From positions 1 to 64,000 of the forward strand of contig CATXXC010000004.1 in assembly GCA_958403385.1 (NCBI GenBank): 64,000 nt of DNA, written 5' to 3'. The DNA comes from an uncultured Collinsella sp. GTDB lineage: Bacteria > Actinomycetota > Coriobacteriia > Coriobacteriales > Coriobacteriaceae. The notes below the pieces were generated by a model. The model was given only the letters and a program-made list of their open reading frames with translations, did no database searches and was not told the DNA's origin. Shown piece after piece: positions 35,280-44,748 of this stretch. Numbering within the stretch: position 1 is the first letter of the stretch; every line of letters begins with the position of its first letter. A program made the translations under genes and the position numbers.

Positions 35280-36494
35280 TTACGCGCTTACTTCGGCCAC
35301 GCTCTTCGAGGTTTCGGGTGAATCGGCTCCGTCCCCCATCGTCTGTCCCTTCGCCGGCACCACGCCAAAGCAGTAGCTCAGCGCCGCAGACACCGCAAAT
35401 GCCACACCGCCGGCAGCGCAGCACCACAGCAGGTTCGAGATGCCGCCCGTGGCAAAGCCAATGACCATGAGGACATTCGTCATGCCGATGGTATAGGCCG
35501 TAACGTGGCCCACGGCTGCAACAAGGCCTCCGACGGCGCCGCCAATGGCCATGCACGTCAGGCACCTGCCATATTTAAAGCCGCAACCGTACAGCGCCGG
35601 CTCGCTTACGCCGCCAAGAACACCCGAGATTGAGTAGCCCAGCATGAGCGCCTTCTCGTCCTTATCCGCAACGCGAAGCGACGCGCCAAAGGGCATGCCC
35701 CAAACGGCGAACGTTGCCATCGTCGCGGCGATGAGGATGCACGAATCCGTTCCCACACTCATAAACTGTGCATAGGCGAGCGATAGGACAACGTTGCTGA
35801 CGCCCGCGATCTTAAGGAACTCCCAGCCCGCGGCAAGCCCCATGAGCGTGAGCAGCGACACGATGCCACCGGAATTGCCAAGCATAAACATAAGCTGGCC
35901 CAACAGCATGCCCAGATAGCTGCCCGCCGGTGCCGTGATACACAGCGAAACCGGAACCATGACAAGCATGGTCGCAAACGGAACGAACGAAAACGCCACG
36001 GCCTTAGGGATAACGCGCTGAAAGAAACACTCCACTCGCCATAGCACGGGCACCGAGATGAGAACCGGAATAACAGTCGTCGTGTAATCGTTGACCGGCG
36101 CGGGAAGTAAACCATACACGGAAGCCATCGATGCCCCCGTCGTCGATGCGGCATCGACGAGCTTAAGCAGATCGGGCGCAATCAATACGCCGCCCAGCAT
36201 CATGCCCAGCTGCTCCGAGCAACCGAGCTGGCGGGCGGCCGCCCAACCAAGATAAATGGGCAAAAAGTAGTAGCCGGCGTTATAGAGCCAACTGTAGAAC
36301 AGGCGATAGATTTCGGAATCGGCAGACCACAGGCCCAGCATGCCTTCGCCCATAATGACGGCGACGGTACGAAACAGCGCCGCACAGACAATAAACGGCA
36401 GCGCCGACATCATGCTTTTGGACAGATAGTCCACCACGGCCATGGCGTTTGATGAAACCGTCGTTGTAAACGAGGTGTTAGAAACTTGTGACAT
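35280..36494 (-). CDS. PTS sugar transporter EIIC domain protein
   Basis: 404-residue membrane protein of the glucose/beta-glucoside-type EIIC family. About ten hydrophobic segments are present, and the family motif GVSEPALYGCGFKYGR lies near residue 285. It contains no EIIB or EIIA domain and has no PTS neighbours, so those functions must come from elsewhere. Sugar unknown. The start at 36494 (MSQVSNTSF) has GAAAGG at good distance; a 100-codon extension upstream overlaps accDA in another frame and is rejected. Confidence 0.87.
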   Translation of the reverse strand: MSQVSNTSFTTTVSSNAMAVVDYLSKSMMSALPFIVCAALFRTVAVIMGEGMLGLWSADSEIYRLFYSWLYNAGYYFLPIYLGWAAARQLGCSEQLGMMLGGVLIAPDLLKLVDAASTTGASMASVYGLLPAPVNDYTTTVIPVLISVPVLWRVECFFQRVIPKAVAFSFVPFATMLVMVPVSLCITAPAGSYLGMLLGQLMFMLGNSGGIVSLLTLMGLAAGWEFLKIAGVSNVVLSLAYAQFMSVGTDSCILIAATMATFAVWGMPFGASLRVADKDEKALMLGYSISGVLGGVSEPALYGCGFKYGRCLTCMAIGGAVGGLVAAVGHVTAYTIGMTNVLMVIGFATGGISNLLWCCAAGGVAFAVSAALSYCFGVVPAKGQTMGDGADSPETSKSVAEVSA

Positions 36495-36534
36495 GGAACG
36501 CCTTTCCCAATGTGACATGCGGGCTGTCCCCTTG

Positions 36535-38259
36535 TCACATCGTGCGGTACTGACCGATTGCGCGGTACTTTTCGTAGCGGAGGTTTGTGAGGGTCGCGTC
36601 GTCGAGCCGCCCAAGTGTATCGAAGGCATCAAATGCCGAGGACATGACGGCACCGGCGATCTCCTCATGCGACAGACCCCTATCGTCAACAATGCCGTCG
36701 ATGATGCCGAGCGCCAACAGGTCGGGAGCCGTGAGCTTAAGCGCCTCGGCGGCCTCATTCGCGCGCTCGGTATCCTTCCACAGGATCGACGCACAGGCCT
36801 CAGGGCTCACGACCGAATAGGCCGAGCTCGAGAGCATCAGGATGCGGTCGGCCACGGACAGCGCCAGCGCGCCACCAGAGCCGCCCTCGCCTGTCACCAC
36901 CGAGACAATCGGCGTCTTAAGGCCGCTCATCTCCATGAGGTTCTGGGCAATCGCCTCACCCTGGCCGCGTTCCTCGGCACCGATGCCGCAAAACGCGCCC
37001 GAAGTATCGACCAGGCACAGAACCGGTCGACCAAACTTTTCGGCCTGGCGCATCAGGCGACGCGCTTTGCGGTAGCCCTCGGGATGTGCCATACCAAAGT
37101 TGCGACGCATGCGCTCTTTGGTCGTGGTGCCGCGCTCGATGGCGATGACCGTTACGGGGCGTCCGTCTTTCCAGCCAATGCCAGCCACCACAGCAGCGTC
37201 GTCGCCAAAGTAGCGGTCGCCGTGCAGCTCCACAAATCCATCCAGGCCCAGCGAGATCATCTCGCCTGCCGTGGTGCGATCTGCCGAGCGGGTCTGCTTG
37301 ACAATCTCGAGCGCGGTTTTTGGTGCGGCCGAGCGCTTGAACAAGTGTCCCAGCTTTTTGCCGCGGCGACCCGTATGCACGATCTCATGCGGTGCCCCCA
37401 GGCCGGGCGCGTGCCCTTCGTGCAGCGCCAGCAGCTCGCCTACCGTGAGCGCAATCTCGCCACGCGGAACAACGGCATCGCAAAAGCCGTGCTCCAGCAA
37501 AAACTCGGAGCGCTGGAATCCCTTGGGCAGGCGCTTGTGCATGTTCTGCTCGATCACGCGCGGGCCGGCAAATGCCGTCAGGGCATCGGGCTCGGCCAGG
37601 ATAATGTCGCCCTCCATGGCAAAACTCGCGGTTACGCCTCCGGTCGTGGGGTCGGTGAGCACCGTGATATACAGGCCGCCCGCCTCGCTGTGGCGCCTAA
37701 CCGCCGCAGAAATCTTGGCCATCTGCATAAGCGATGTCACGCCCTCTTGCATGCGCGCACCGCCCGAAACGGTAAAGCCGACAACTGACAACCCCAGCTC
37801 GGTCGCATGCTCAAATGTGCGACAGATCTTCTCGCCCACCACGGAACCCATCGAGCCCATCATAAAGTTGGCGTCCATAAAGAAGAGCGCCGTATCGCAA
37901 CCGCAGATTTTGCCTCTGCCGCACACAACGGCATCGCGCTCGCCCGAACGCTCGCTCACGCTCTTGAGCTTGTCGGCATAACCGGGAAACGAGAGGAAGT
38001 CCTCCGACGCCAGATTGGCATCCCATTCCTCAAACGTGCCCTCGTCAACCGTCATGCGCATGCGCGCGCGACCGCTCACGCGAAAGTGTTTTCCGCAACG
38101 AGGGCAGACCTCGAGGTTGTCGTGCAGACGCGCCTCATCGATCACGCGGCGGCACTCCGGGCACTTGATAAACACGTGGCGCGCGGGAAACTCGGCGCAC
38201 GACTCGGTCATCGGTCCCTCGAGGACGTTGACCGTCTTCGCTTTTCTATTCATCAGCAT
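36535..38259 (-). CDS. accDA: Acetyl-CoA carboxylase carboxyltransferase, fused beta-alpha (AccDA)
   Basis: Transfers carboxyl from carboxybiotin to acetyl-CoA, giving malonyl-CoA. 574 residues combine both subunits that are separate in E. coli. The beta half begins with the zinc ribbon CPECRR...CPRCGKHF (residues 33-58) and has FMMGSMGSVVGEK and SGGARMQEG. The alpha half starts near residue 310 with GLDGFVELHGDRYFGDD and includes TSGAFCGIGAEERGQ and GEGGSGGALALSVAD. The start overlaps accC by 14 bp. It is the last gene of the fab-acc operon. Confidence 0.95.
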   Translation of the reverse strand: MLMNRKAKTVNVLEGPMTESCAEFPARHVFIKCPECRRVIDEARLHDNLEVCPRCGKHFRVSGRARMRMTVDEGTFEEWDANLASEDFLSFPGYADKLKSVSERSGERDAVVCGRGKICGCDTALFFMDANFMMGSMGSVVGEKICRTFEHATELGLSVVGFTVSGGARMQEGVTSLMQMAKISAAVRRHSEAGGLYITVLTDPTTGGVTASFAMEGDIILAEPDALTAFAGPRVIEQNMHKRLPKGFQRSEFLLEHGFCDAVVPRGEIALTVGELLALHEGHAPGLGAPHEIVHTGRRGKKLGHLFKRSAAPKTALEIVKQTRSADRTTAGEMISLGLDGFVELHGDRYFGDDAAVVAGIGWKDGRPVTVIAIERGTTTKERMRRNFGMAHPEGYRKARRLMRQAEKFGRPVLCLVDTSGAFCGIGAEERGQGEAIAQNLMEMSGLKTPIVSVVTGEGGSGGALALSVADRILMLSSSAYSVVSPEACASILWKDTERANEAAEALKLTAPDLLALGIIDGIVDDRGLSHEEIAGAVMSSAFDAFDTLGRLDDATLTNLRYEKYRAIGQYRTM

Positions 38260-39589
38260 AGAGATGCCCCATCAGATCGGTGTGATACATGCCCGACAAG
38301 AACTCGTCGTTTGCCAGCACGTCGAGCTGAAGCTCGCTGTTTTCGCTCACGCCCTCAATCACGAGCTCGCCCAGGGCCGAGCGCATCTTGCGAATGGCGC
38401 CGTCACGCGTGGGCGCACACACGATGAGCTTGCCAAGCATGGAGTCGTAGTACGGCGGAACTTTCGCACCGGTAAACATGGCGGAATCCCAGCGCACGCG
38501 CGGACCACCCGGCACACGCAACGCGGTGACCGTTCCGCATGACGGCAGAAAGTCCGGCGTTTCGGCATTGATGCGGCACTCCATGGCGTGGTTGCGGACC
38601 GGCATGTCCTCCTGCTCAAAGGGCAGAGGCTGGCCGGCTGCCACGCGCAGCTGCCACTTGACCAAGTCGGTATCGGTCACAAACTCCGTAACCGGATGCT
38701 CCACCTGCAAGCGCGTGTTCATTTCCATAAAGTAGAAATTGCCGTCGTCCGAATACAGGAATTCGATGGTACCGGCTCCTTCGTAGCCGACGGCACGAGC
38801 CAGGTCACGCGCCGCCTTATGCATGCGAACACGAATGTCGTCGTGTCCGTCGAGGCACGGCGCGGGACTCTCTTCGATCAGCTTTTGGTTGCGACGCTGC
38901 ACCGAGCACTCGCGCTCGCCGAGCGAAAATACATGGCCCTGCTTATCGGCCATAATCTGCACCTCAACGTGGTGCGCCGGCGCGACGAACTTCTCCATGT
39001 AGCACTCGCCGTCGCCAAAAACGGCCTCGCCCTCGGCACGCGCCTCGATGAACGCCTTTGCCGCATCTTCCACGCGATCGACCTTGCGAATGCCGCGACC
39101 GCCGCCGCCTGCACGCGCCTTAATGAGCACGGGGCAACCAATGCGCTCGGCCTCGGCCGTTGCCTCCTCGGGGCTTTTGAGCAAATTGCAGCCCGGCACG
39201 ATGGGCACGCCCGCCGCGGCAGCCGTTCGACGCGCGACGTCCTTATCGCCCATGCTGTCGATCACCTCGGCCGAAGGACCGACAAACGCCAGGCCATACT
39301 TGTCGCAGTCGCGTACGAAGCTCGCCTTCTCGGAGAAAAAGCCATAGCCGGGATGAATTGCCTTAGCTCCCGACTTTACGGCACAGGTGAGCACGGCATC
39401 GTCGTTGAGGTAGCTCTCGGCAAGACGCGGGCCACCGATGCAATACGCCTCGTCGGCAAGTTGCACGTGCAGCGCGTCCGCATCGGCCGTGGAATAGACG
39501 GCGACGGTCTTGATGCCCATATCGCGGCACGCACGGATAACACGGACCGCGACTTCGCCACGGTTGGCAATGAGCACTTTGTCGAACAT
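38246..39589 (-). CDS. accC: Biotin carboxylase subunit of acetyl-CoA carboxylase
   Basis: 447-residue ATP-grasp enzyme that carboxylates the biotin on AccB. The N-terminus is MFDKVLIANRGEVAVRVIRA. The glycine-rich ATP loop is KARAGGGGRGIRK, with HHVEVQIMAD and the catalytic EMNTRLQVEHPVTE. The ATG at 39589 has AAGGAAGG upstream; 73 extra upstream codons overlap fabZ and are not coding in this frame. It lies between fabZ and accDA. Confidence 0.96.
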   Translation of the reverse strand: MFDKVLIANRGEVAVRVIRACRDMGIKTVAVYSTADADALHVQLADEAYCIGGPRLAESYLNDDAVLTCAVKSGAKAIHPGYGFFSEKASFVRDCDKYGLAFVGPSAEVIDSMGDKDVARRTAAAAGVPIVPGCNLLKSPEEATAEAERIGCPVLIKARAGGGGRGIRKVDRVEDAAKAFIEARAEGEAVFGDGECYMEKFVAPAHHVEVQIMADKQGHVFSLGERECSVQRRNQKLIEESPAPCLDGHDDIRVRMHKAARDLARAVGYEGAGTIEFLYSDDGNFYFMEMNTRLQVEHPVTEFVTDTDLVKWQLRVAAGQPLPFEQEDMPVRNHAMECRINAETPDFLPSCGTVTALRVPGGPRVRWDSAMFTGAKVPPYYDSMLGKLIVCAPTRDGAIRKMRSALGELVIEGVSENSELQLDVLANDEFLSGMYHTDLMGHLYADE

Positions 39590-39599
39590 GAAGCCTTCC

Positions 39600-40022
39600 T
39601 TAACTTTCGTGCATGAGTGCAAAGGACATATCGGCGCGGCAGCAAACCTCACCGTTGACGCTCGCAGTACCCGTCGCAAAGCGGAACGGCCCGCGCGCAC
39701 GCGTGATGGTGCACACCAGATCAACCGTGTCGCCCGGGCGCACCGGACGCTTAAAGCGCACCTTATCGAGGCTCGTATAGAACGGCGTCGCGCCGCGCGC
39801 CTCCTCATCGCCCATCAGCAGCACGCAGCAGTTCTGGGCGAGCATCTCGCACTGAATCACGCCGGGGACGACCGGGTTTCCCGGAAAATGCCCCTGCAAA
39901 AAGTACTCGTCGCCCGTGATCGTGATCTTGCCGTGGGCCTCGTCGCCCACCAGCTCGGCCTCGTCGAGCAAAAGCATCGGCTCGCGATGCGGTAACAGCT
40001 TCTTGAGCTCTTCTTTGTTCAT
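39600..40022 (-). CDS. fabZ: 3-hydroxyacyl-ACP dehydratase FabZ
   Basis: 140-residue hot-dog fold dehydratase removing water from 3-hydroxyacyl-ACP. The active-site helix motif is GHFPGNPVVPGVIQCEMLAQ, with the catalytic histidine and, further on, glutamate. The start at 40022 follows AGGTGAT; a GTG three codons upstream is possible. It is placed between accB and accC. Confidence 0.95.
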   Translation of the reverse strand: MNKEELKKLLPHREPMLLLDEAELVGDEAHGKITITGDEYFLQGHFPGNPVVPGVIQCEMLAQNCCVLLMGDEEARGATPFYTSLDKVRFKRPVRPGDTVDLVCTITRARGPFRFATGTASVNGEVCCRADMSFALMHES

Positions 40023-40031
40023 GGATATCAC

Positions 40032-40505
40032 CTATCCGATCCTCATGAGGCAGCTGCCAAACTCCACGAGGTCGCCGTCGGCCACGCAGATCTCGAGCAC
40101 CTCGCCATCCGCCTCTGCCGTCACCTCGTTGAGAACCTTCATGGCCTCGATGATGCAAAGGGTCTCGCCAGCCTTGACCTTGGAGCCCACGTGCACAAAC
40201 GGTTCGTCGCCCGGCGCCGGGGCAGCATAGAAAACGCCGACCATGGGAGCGGTCACCTCGGTGCCCTTGGGCTCCGGTGCGGCGGCAGGTGTCTGCGCGG
40301 CGGGCTCCGGTGCGGCAGGCGCGACTGTGGGAGCTGCAACTGGAGCGGCCATAGCGCTCGGCATAGGCATGGGCACGGCAACCGGCTGCGCGGCGCTCGC
40401 GCGCTCGAGTTCGACCGCGGTGCCATCGGGCTCCTCAACGCGTACGCGCGTGAGGCCGCGGTCCTCCATAACATCGGCTATCTCGGCAAGTCTTTTGGAA
40501 TCCAT
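40032..40505 (-). CDS. accB: Biotin carboxyl carrier protein of acetyl-CoA carboxylase
   Basis: 157-residue carrier. An alanine/proline-rich flexible linker spans about residues 38-80, followed by the biotinyl domain with IIEAMKVLNEV, where K123 takes biotin. The nearby divergent birA encodes the enzyme that would attach the biotin. It starts 3 bp after the fabF stop. Confidence 0.95.
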   Translation of the reverse strand: MDSKRLAEIADVMEDRGLTRVRVEEPDGTAVELERASAAQPVAVPMPMPSAMAAPVAAPTVAPAAPEPAAQTPAAAPEPKGTEVTAPMVGVFYAAPAPGDEPFVHVGSKVKAGETLCIIEAMKVLNEVTAEADGEVLEICVADGDLVEFGSCLMRIG

Positions 40506-40508
40506 GCT

Positions 40509-41756
40509 CTAGCTCCTCGTATATCTACGCAGCGCGATGGCGGCGTTGTGTCCGCCAAAGCCCAGGTTGGTCGAAAGCGCCCAGGTAAGGTCGGCGCGAA
40601 CCGCTCGATTAGGCGTGTAATCAAGATCGCAGACGGGATCGGGCGTGTGGTAGTTAATGGTCGGGGGCACCACGCCCTGCTCGAGCGCCATGGCACAGGC
40701 CATGACCTCGATGGCGCCCGTAGCACCGATCATGTGACCGGTCATCGACTTGGTCGACGAGACGTGCGCGGCGCGTGCCGCGTCCTCGCCGAGCGCACGC
40801 TTAATGCCCGCCGTCTCGGACGAATCGTTGAGCTTGGTCGAGGTGCCGTGAGCGTTGATGTAGAGGCCCTCGGAAGGCTTAACGTCGCCCTCGGCCACCG
40901 CCAGCGATATCGCACGGGCGATGCCGGCAGCCTCGGGATCGGGGCTCGTGATGTGATAGGCATCATCGGTGTTGCCGTAACCCACGACCTCGGCATAAAT
41001 GTGCGCCCCGCGAGCCAGCGCGTGTTCCATGCTCTCGAGCACCAGCACGCAGGCGCCCTCGCCCATCACAAAGCCGTCGCGGTCTGCATCGAACGGACGG
41101 CATGCCGTCGACGGGTCAGGATTAGTGGTGAGAGCACGGCAGGACGTAAAGCCCGCAACGGCATCGGGGATGATTGCGGCCTCGGCGCCGCCAGCCAGGA
41201 TTGCATCGGCATAGCCATGCTTGATGGCGCGGAACGCCTCGCCCACGGCATGGGCCGAGGTCGCGCAGGCGGTCACCACGGGCAGGGTCGGGCCCTTTGC
41301 CTTGTGGCGGATCGCGATATTGCCCGAAGCCATATTGGGGATCATCATCGCGATCATATAGGGCGATGCGCGGCGGGGCCCACGGTCGGCAATCGTATGG
41401 ACGTTGTCAACGAGTGTCTGCATGCCGCCCACGCCTGAACCCACGTAGACGCCCAGGCGCTCGCGATCGATGGCACCTTCGACATCAAAGCCCGCATCGT
41501 GCATGGCCTCGTCCGAAGCCGCCATCGCAAACTGAACGCAGGGGTCGAGATGCTTGGCGTCACGCTTACCAAAGTACTCGTTGCCGTCAAACCCTTTTAC
41601 CTCGGCCGCCACCTTGACGGTAAACGCATCGGTATCGAAGTGCGTGATCGGGCCAATGCCGCACGTGCCGGCGCACATGGCTGCCCAAGTGGCAAGCGCG
41701 GTGTTGCCGAGCGGCGATACGGCACCGATGCCGGTGATTGCAACTCTCTGTTCCAT
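40509..41756 (-). CDS. fabF: 3-oxoacyl-ACP synthase II (FabF)
   Basis: 415-residue elongating condensing enzyme. The catalytic cysteine lies in VTACATSAHAV, and the two histidines in NAHGTSTKLND and SMTGHMIGATGA. The start is one of two adjacent ATGs (41759, 41756) after GAGGAG; the second gives the normal N-terminus MEQRVAITGIGAVSPLG. It follows fabG by 39 bp. Confidence 0.96.
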   Translation of the reverse strand: MEQRVAITGIGAVSPLGNTALATWAAMCAGTCGIGPITHFDTDAFTVKVAAEVKGFDGNEYFGKRDAKHLDPCVQFAMAASDEAMHDAGFDVEGAIDRERLGVYVGSGVGGMQTLVDNVHTIADRGPRRASPYMIAMMIPNMASGNIAIRHKAKGPTLPVVTACATSAHAVGEAFRAIKHGYADAILAGGAEAAIIPDAVAGFTSCRALTTNPDPSTACRPFDADRDGFVMGEGACVLVLESMEHALARGAHIYAEVVGYGNTDDAYHITSPDPEAAGIARAISLAVAEGDVKPSEGLYINAHGTSTKLNDSSETAGIKRALGEDAARAAHVSSTKSMTGHMIGATGAIEVMACAMALEQGVVPPTINYHTPDPVCDLDYTPNRAVRADLTWALSTNLGFGGHNAAIALRRYTRS

Positions 41757-41795
41757 CATGGTCTCCTCATCCAAGCCATTCTTCGGCCCTGGTTT

Positions 41796-42569
41796 CTACA
41801 TCGCCATTCCGCCGTCGACGCGCACGACCTCACCCGTAATGTAGGCCGCCGCATCGCTTGCCAAAAAGCGCACCACGCCGGCCACTTCCTCGGGGCGCGC
41901 CATGCGCTTTAGGGGAATCTGCTCCTCGGTTGCCGCGCGAACCTTCTCCGAGAGCTTTGCCGTCATATCCGTCTCGACAAACCCGGGGGCGACCGCGTTC
42001 ACTCGTACGCCGCGGGGCGCAAGCTCGCGCGCCACCGCCTTGGTAAGCCCTATCACGCCCGCCTTGGAGGCAGCGTAGTTGGCTTGCCCGGCATTGCCCA
42101 TCAGGCCCACGACCGAGCTCATGTTGACGACGCAGCCGCCGCGCTGGCGCATAAAGGTCTTGGTGAGCGCGCGCGTCATATTGAATGTTCCCTTGAGATT
42201 GACATCGAGCACGCGGTCGAAGGCGTCATCGCCCATGCGCATGAGCAGGCCATCGCGGGTGATGCCGGCGTTGTTGACGAGCGCCCAAATGGAGCCAAAG
42301 TCGTTGAGGACCGCCTCCACGCACGCGTTGACGGCAGCGGGATCGGCCACGTCGCATTGATATGCACGTGCCGCGGCGCCAACCGCCTCGCAGGCTTCGC
42401 ACGTCTCGCGCGCCGCATCGACGCTACCGGCATAGACGACGGCGATATCAAAGCCGTCCTCCGCCAGACCGACAGCGCAGGCGCGGCCGATACCCCGCGA
42501 GCCGCCCGTGACCAGTGCCACGCGACGTGAGTCGTTGCGCTCGAGCGCGCCGTTGTTCAAGTTGCCCAT
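41796..42569 (-). CDS. fabG: 3-oxoacyl-ACP reductase FabG
   Basis: 257-residue short-chain dehydrogenase that reduces 3-oxoacyl-ACP with NADPH. It shows the Rossmann TGGSRGIGRACA, NNAG (LVNNAGITRDGLL), the catalytic serine in NMSSVVGLMGNAGQ, and YAASKAG with tyrosine and lysine. The ATG has AAAGGAATG upstream. About fifteen N-terminal residues precede the core. Confidence 0.95.
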   Translation of the reverse strand: MGNLNNGALERNDSRRVALVTGGSRGIGRACAVGLAEDGFDIAVVYAGSVDAARETCEACEAVGAAARAYQCDVADPAAVNACVEAVLNDFGSIWALVNNAGITRDGLLMRMGDDAFDRVLDVNLKGTFNMTRALTKTFMRQRGGCVVNMSSVVGLMGNAGQANYAASKAGVIGLTKAVARELAPRGVRVNAVAPGFVETDMTAKLSEKVRAATEEQIPLKRMARPEEVAGVVRFLASDAAAYITGEVVRVDGGMAM

Positions 42570-42599
42570 GTCATTCCTTTCGGGTTACAGCCCTGTGGA

Positions 42600-43526
42600 C
42601 TATGCGAGCTCGTCGGCAATAGCTGCGACCTGCTCGGCCGTTTCGCACGAATACACGCGAACGTCGCTCAGCGTACGCTTGACCAGGCCCGACAGCGTTT
42701 TGCCAGGGCCGACCTCAATAAACGTGTCGATGCCCTGATCCTGCAGAGTATGCAGCGTGTCGACCCAGCGCACGGCATGGCTCACCTGGTTGACCAAGAC
42801 ATCCGATGCCGCTCGCGGGTCCGCCGGATAGGGCGCCGCCGTCATATTTGCCATGACCGGAATCAACAGCGGAGATGGCGCGTGGCCGGCTTGGATATAC
42901 GTCGCCAGCCCCTCAGTCGCCTCGGCCATATAGGGGCTATGAAATGCACCCGACACCGCGACTTTCATAGCGCGGCCGCCAGCCTCTTTTACGAGGACGT
43001 CGAGCTCCTGCAGTGCCTCGGGCGCTCCGGCAACAACCGTCTGCTGCGGGCTGTTGTAGTTGACCGGCCAGCAGTCCTCGCCGGCCTGCGCAGCCAGGCC
43101 CTCGACTTGCGCCGCATCAAGCTTGATGACGGCGCGCATGCCGCCCGGATGGCGCTCGGCAGCCGCGGCCATCAGCGCCGCGCGCTCGCACACGAGCTCA
43201 AAGCCTGCTCGCGTATCGAATGCCCCCGCAAAGGTGAGCGCGGCGACCTCGCCAAGCGAAAAACCCGCACAGGCGGCAGGTGCCACGCCGCGCTCGCGCA
43301 GGGCGGCAGCTGCTGCCAGGTCGTGCACGAACACGCAAGGCTGCGTGTTCTCGGTCTGCGAGAGCTCCTCCTTGGAGGCGCTCCGGCACTGCTCGCTCGT
43401 CCCCGGGCGCACCTCATCGGCAATGGCGAACACCTCGGCGGCCGCCGGCGATGTCTCGATCAAGTCGACGCCCATCGCGGGGTGTTGGGCACCCTGGCCG
43501 GCAAACAAAAACGCTACGCCACCCAT
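42600..43526 (-). CDS. fabD: Malonyl-CoA:ACP transacylase FabD
   Basis: 308-residue enzyme loading malonyl groups onto ACP. It shows FLFAGQGAQHPAMG at the start, the serine nucleophile in AGFSLGEVAAL, and the histidine in SGAFHSPYM. The ATG at 43526 is favoured since AAGGGT is 8 bp upstream. Its start overlaps the fabK end by 13 bp, so the two are coupled. Confidence 0.95.
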   Translation of the reverse strand: MGGVAFLFAGQGAQHPAMGVDLIETSPAAAEVFAIADEVRPGTSEQCRSASKEELSQTENTQPCVFVHDLAAAAALRERGVAPAACAGFSLGEVAALTFAGAFDTRAGFELVCERAALMAAAAERHPGGMRAVIKLDAAQVEGLAAQAGEDCWPVNYNSPQQTVVAGAPEALQELDVLVKEAGGRAMKVAVSGAFHSPYMAEATEGLATYIQAGHAPSPLLIPVMANMTAAPYPADPRAASDVLVNQVSHAVRWVDTLHTLQDQGIDTFIEVGPGKTLSGLVKRTLSDVRVYSCETAEQVAAIADELA

Positions 43527-44458
43527 GCGCACGCACCCTTCAGGACGTGCTCGGCGCCATCGACCAGGTCGTCAACGATTTCGCGTGCGCTCTGGCGCTC
43601 GTTGACCATGCCGGCAATCTGTCCACACAAAAACGAACCCTCTTCGTAGTTGCCGTCCTTGGCGGCCTTACGCAGCGCACCGGTTCCCATAGCACCGAGC
43701 TCCTCGGCACTCGCGCCGGAACCCTCGCTCTTGGCATAGGCGTTGGTGAAGGGGCTCTTGAGGGCGCGCACTGGATGTCCCGTCGAGCGACCGGTCGCAC
43801 GCGTCGAAGTGTCGTTGGCCTTCAGGACCATCTCTTTGTACTGCTCCGAGACGGTGCACTCATTCGCAACGAGAAAGCGCGTACCCACCTGGACGCCGGC
43901 AGCGCCCAGCATAAAGGCGGCCGCCACGCCGCGGCCGTCGGCAATACCGCCGGCGGCCACGACGGGAATGTCGACCGCATCGACGACCTGCGGCACCAGT
44001 GCCATCGTCGAGGTCTCGCCAATATGGCCGCCCGATTCGGTACCCTCGGCAACAACCGCCGTGGCTCCACGACGTGCCACGAGGCGCGCCAGCGCCACCG
44101 AGGCAACGACCGGGATGACCTTGATGCCCGCCTCGTTCCACGCCTTCATGTACTTGGCGGGATTGCCGGCGCCCGTCACGACGACCGGCACTCGCTCGTC
44201 AATCACGACCTGCGCGACCTCGTCGGCAAACGGGCTCATGAGCATGACGTTCACGCCAAAGGGCTTATCCGTCTTGGCGCGCAGCTCATGAATCTGGTCG
44301 CGAAGCCAGTTGGCGTCGGCGTTCATGGCCGCGATGATGCCTAAGCCACCCGCCTCGGACACTGCGGACGCCAGCGAGGCATCGGCAATCCAGGCCATAC
44401 CGCCCTGGAACACGGGCTTTTCGATGCCGAGCAGATCGCAGAGAGGAGTCTTGAGCAT
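43514..44458 (-). CDS. fabK: Enoyl-ACP reductase II (FabK), FMN-dependent
   Basis: 314-residue TIM-barrel flavoenzyme of the FabK/nitronate monooxygenase family. Inside this fab operon, between acpP and fabD, it should reduce enoyl-ACP. It begins LCDLLGIEKPVFQGGMAWIA and has EGTESGGHIGETSTM and GGIADGRGVAAAFMLGAAGV for phosphate and flavin binding. No fabI is seen in the window. FabK enzymes are typically insensitive to triclosan. Confidence 0.93.
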   Translation of the reverse strand: MLKTPLCDLLGIEKPVFQGGMAWIADASLASAVSEAGGLGIIAAMNADANWLRDQIHELRAKTDKPFGVNVMLMSPFADEVAQVVIDERVPVVVTGAGNPAKYMKAWNEAGIKVIPVVASVALARLVARRGATAVVAEGTESGGHIGETSTMALVPQVVDAVDIPVVAAGGIADGRGVAAAFMLGAAGVQVGTRFLVANECTVSEQYKEMVLKANDTSTRATGRSTGHPVRALKSPFTNAYAKSEGSGASAEELGAMGTGALRKAAKDGNYEEGSFLCGQIAGMVNERQSAREIVDDLVDGAEHVLKGACAWVA

Positions 44459-44460
44459 CT

Positions 44461-44697
44461 CTACTTCTCCAATGCCGCCTCGACCGTATCGGCGAACTCG
44501 CCGACCGTCTTGGGGTTCTCCTCGGTATCGAGCTGGATGCCAAACTCGTCCTCGACGGCAACGAGGATCTCGACGGTGCCCAGGCTGTCGAGACCAATCT
44601 CCTCGAGCGTGGACTCGGGCTTCATCTCGACATCGTCAAGACCGGCGGTCTCGCGGATAACGTCGCAAACGCGCTCGAAGGTCTTCTGATCTGCCAT
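44461..44697 (-). CDS. acpP: Acyl carrier protein
   Basis: 78-residue acidic carrier that holds growing acyl chains on 4'-phosphopantetheine at S38 in the motif GLDSLGTVEI. AAAGGAG precedes the ATG. It lies between fabH and fabK. Confidence 0.96.
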   Translation of the reverse strand: MADQKTFERVCDVIRETAGLDDVEMKPESTLEEIGLDSLGTVEILVAVEDEFGIQLDTEENPKTVGEFADTVEAALEK

Positions 44698-44748
44698 GGT
44701 AGTTCTCCTTTGGTTGTGCCCTAGGGCGTTTTTATTTCCTATGTGCGA

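Noticed and set aside
39590..39808. Upstream extension of accC
   Set aside because: It overlaps fabZ in another frame; AAGGAAGG and MFDKVLIANRG fix the start at 39589.
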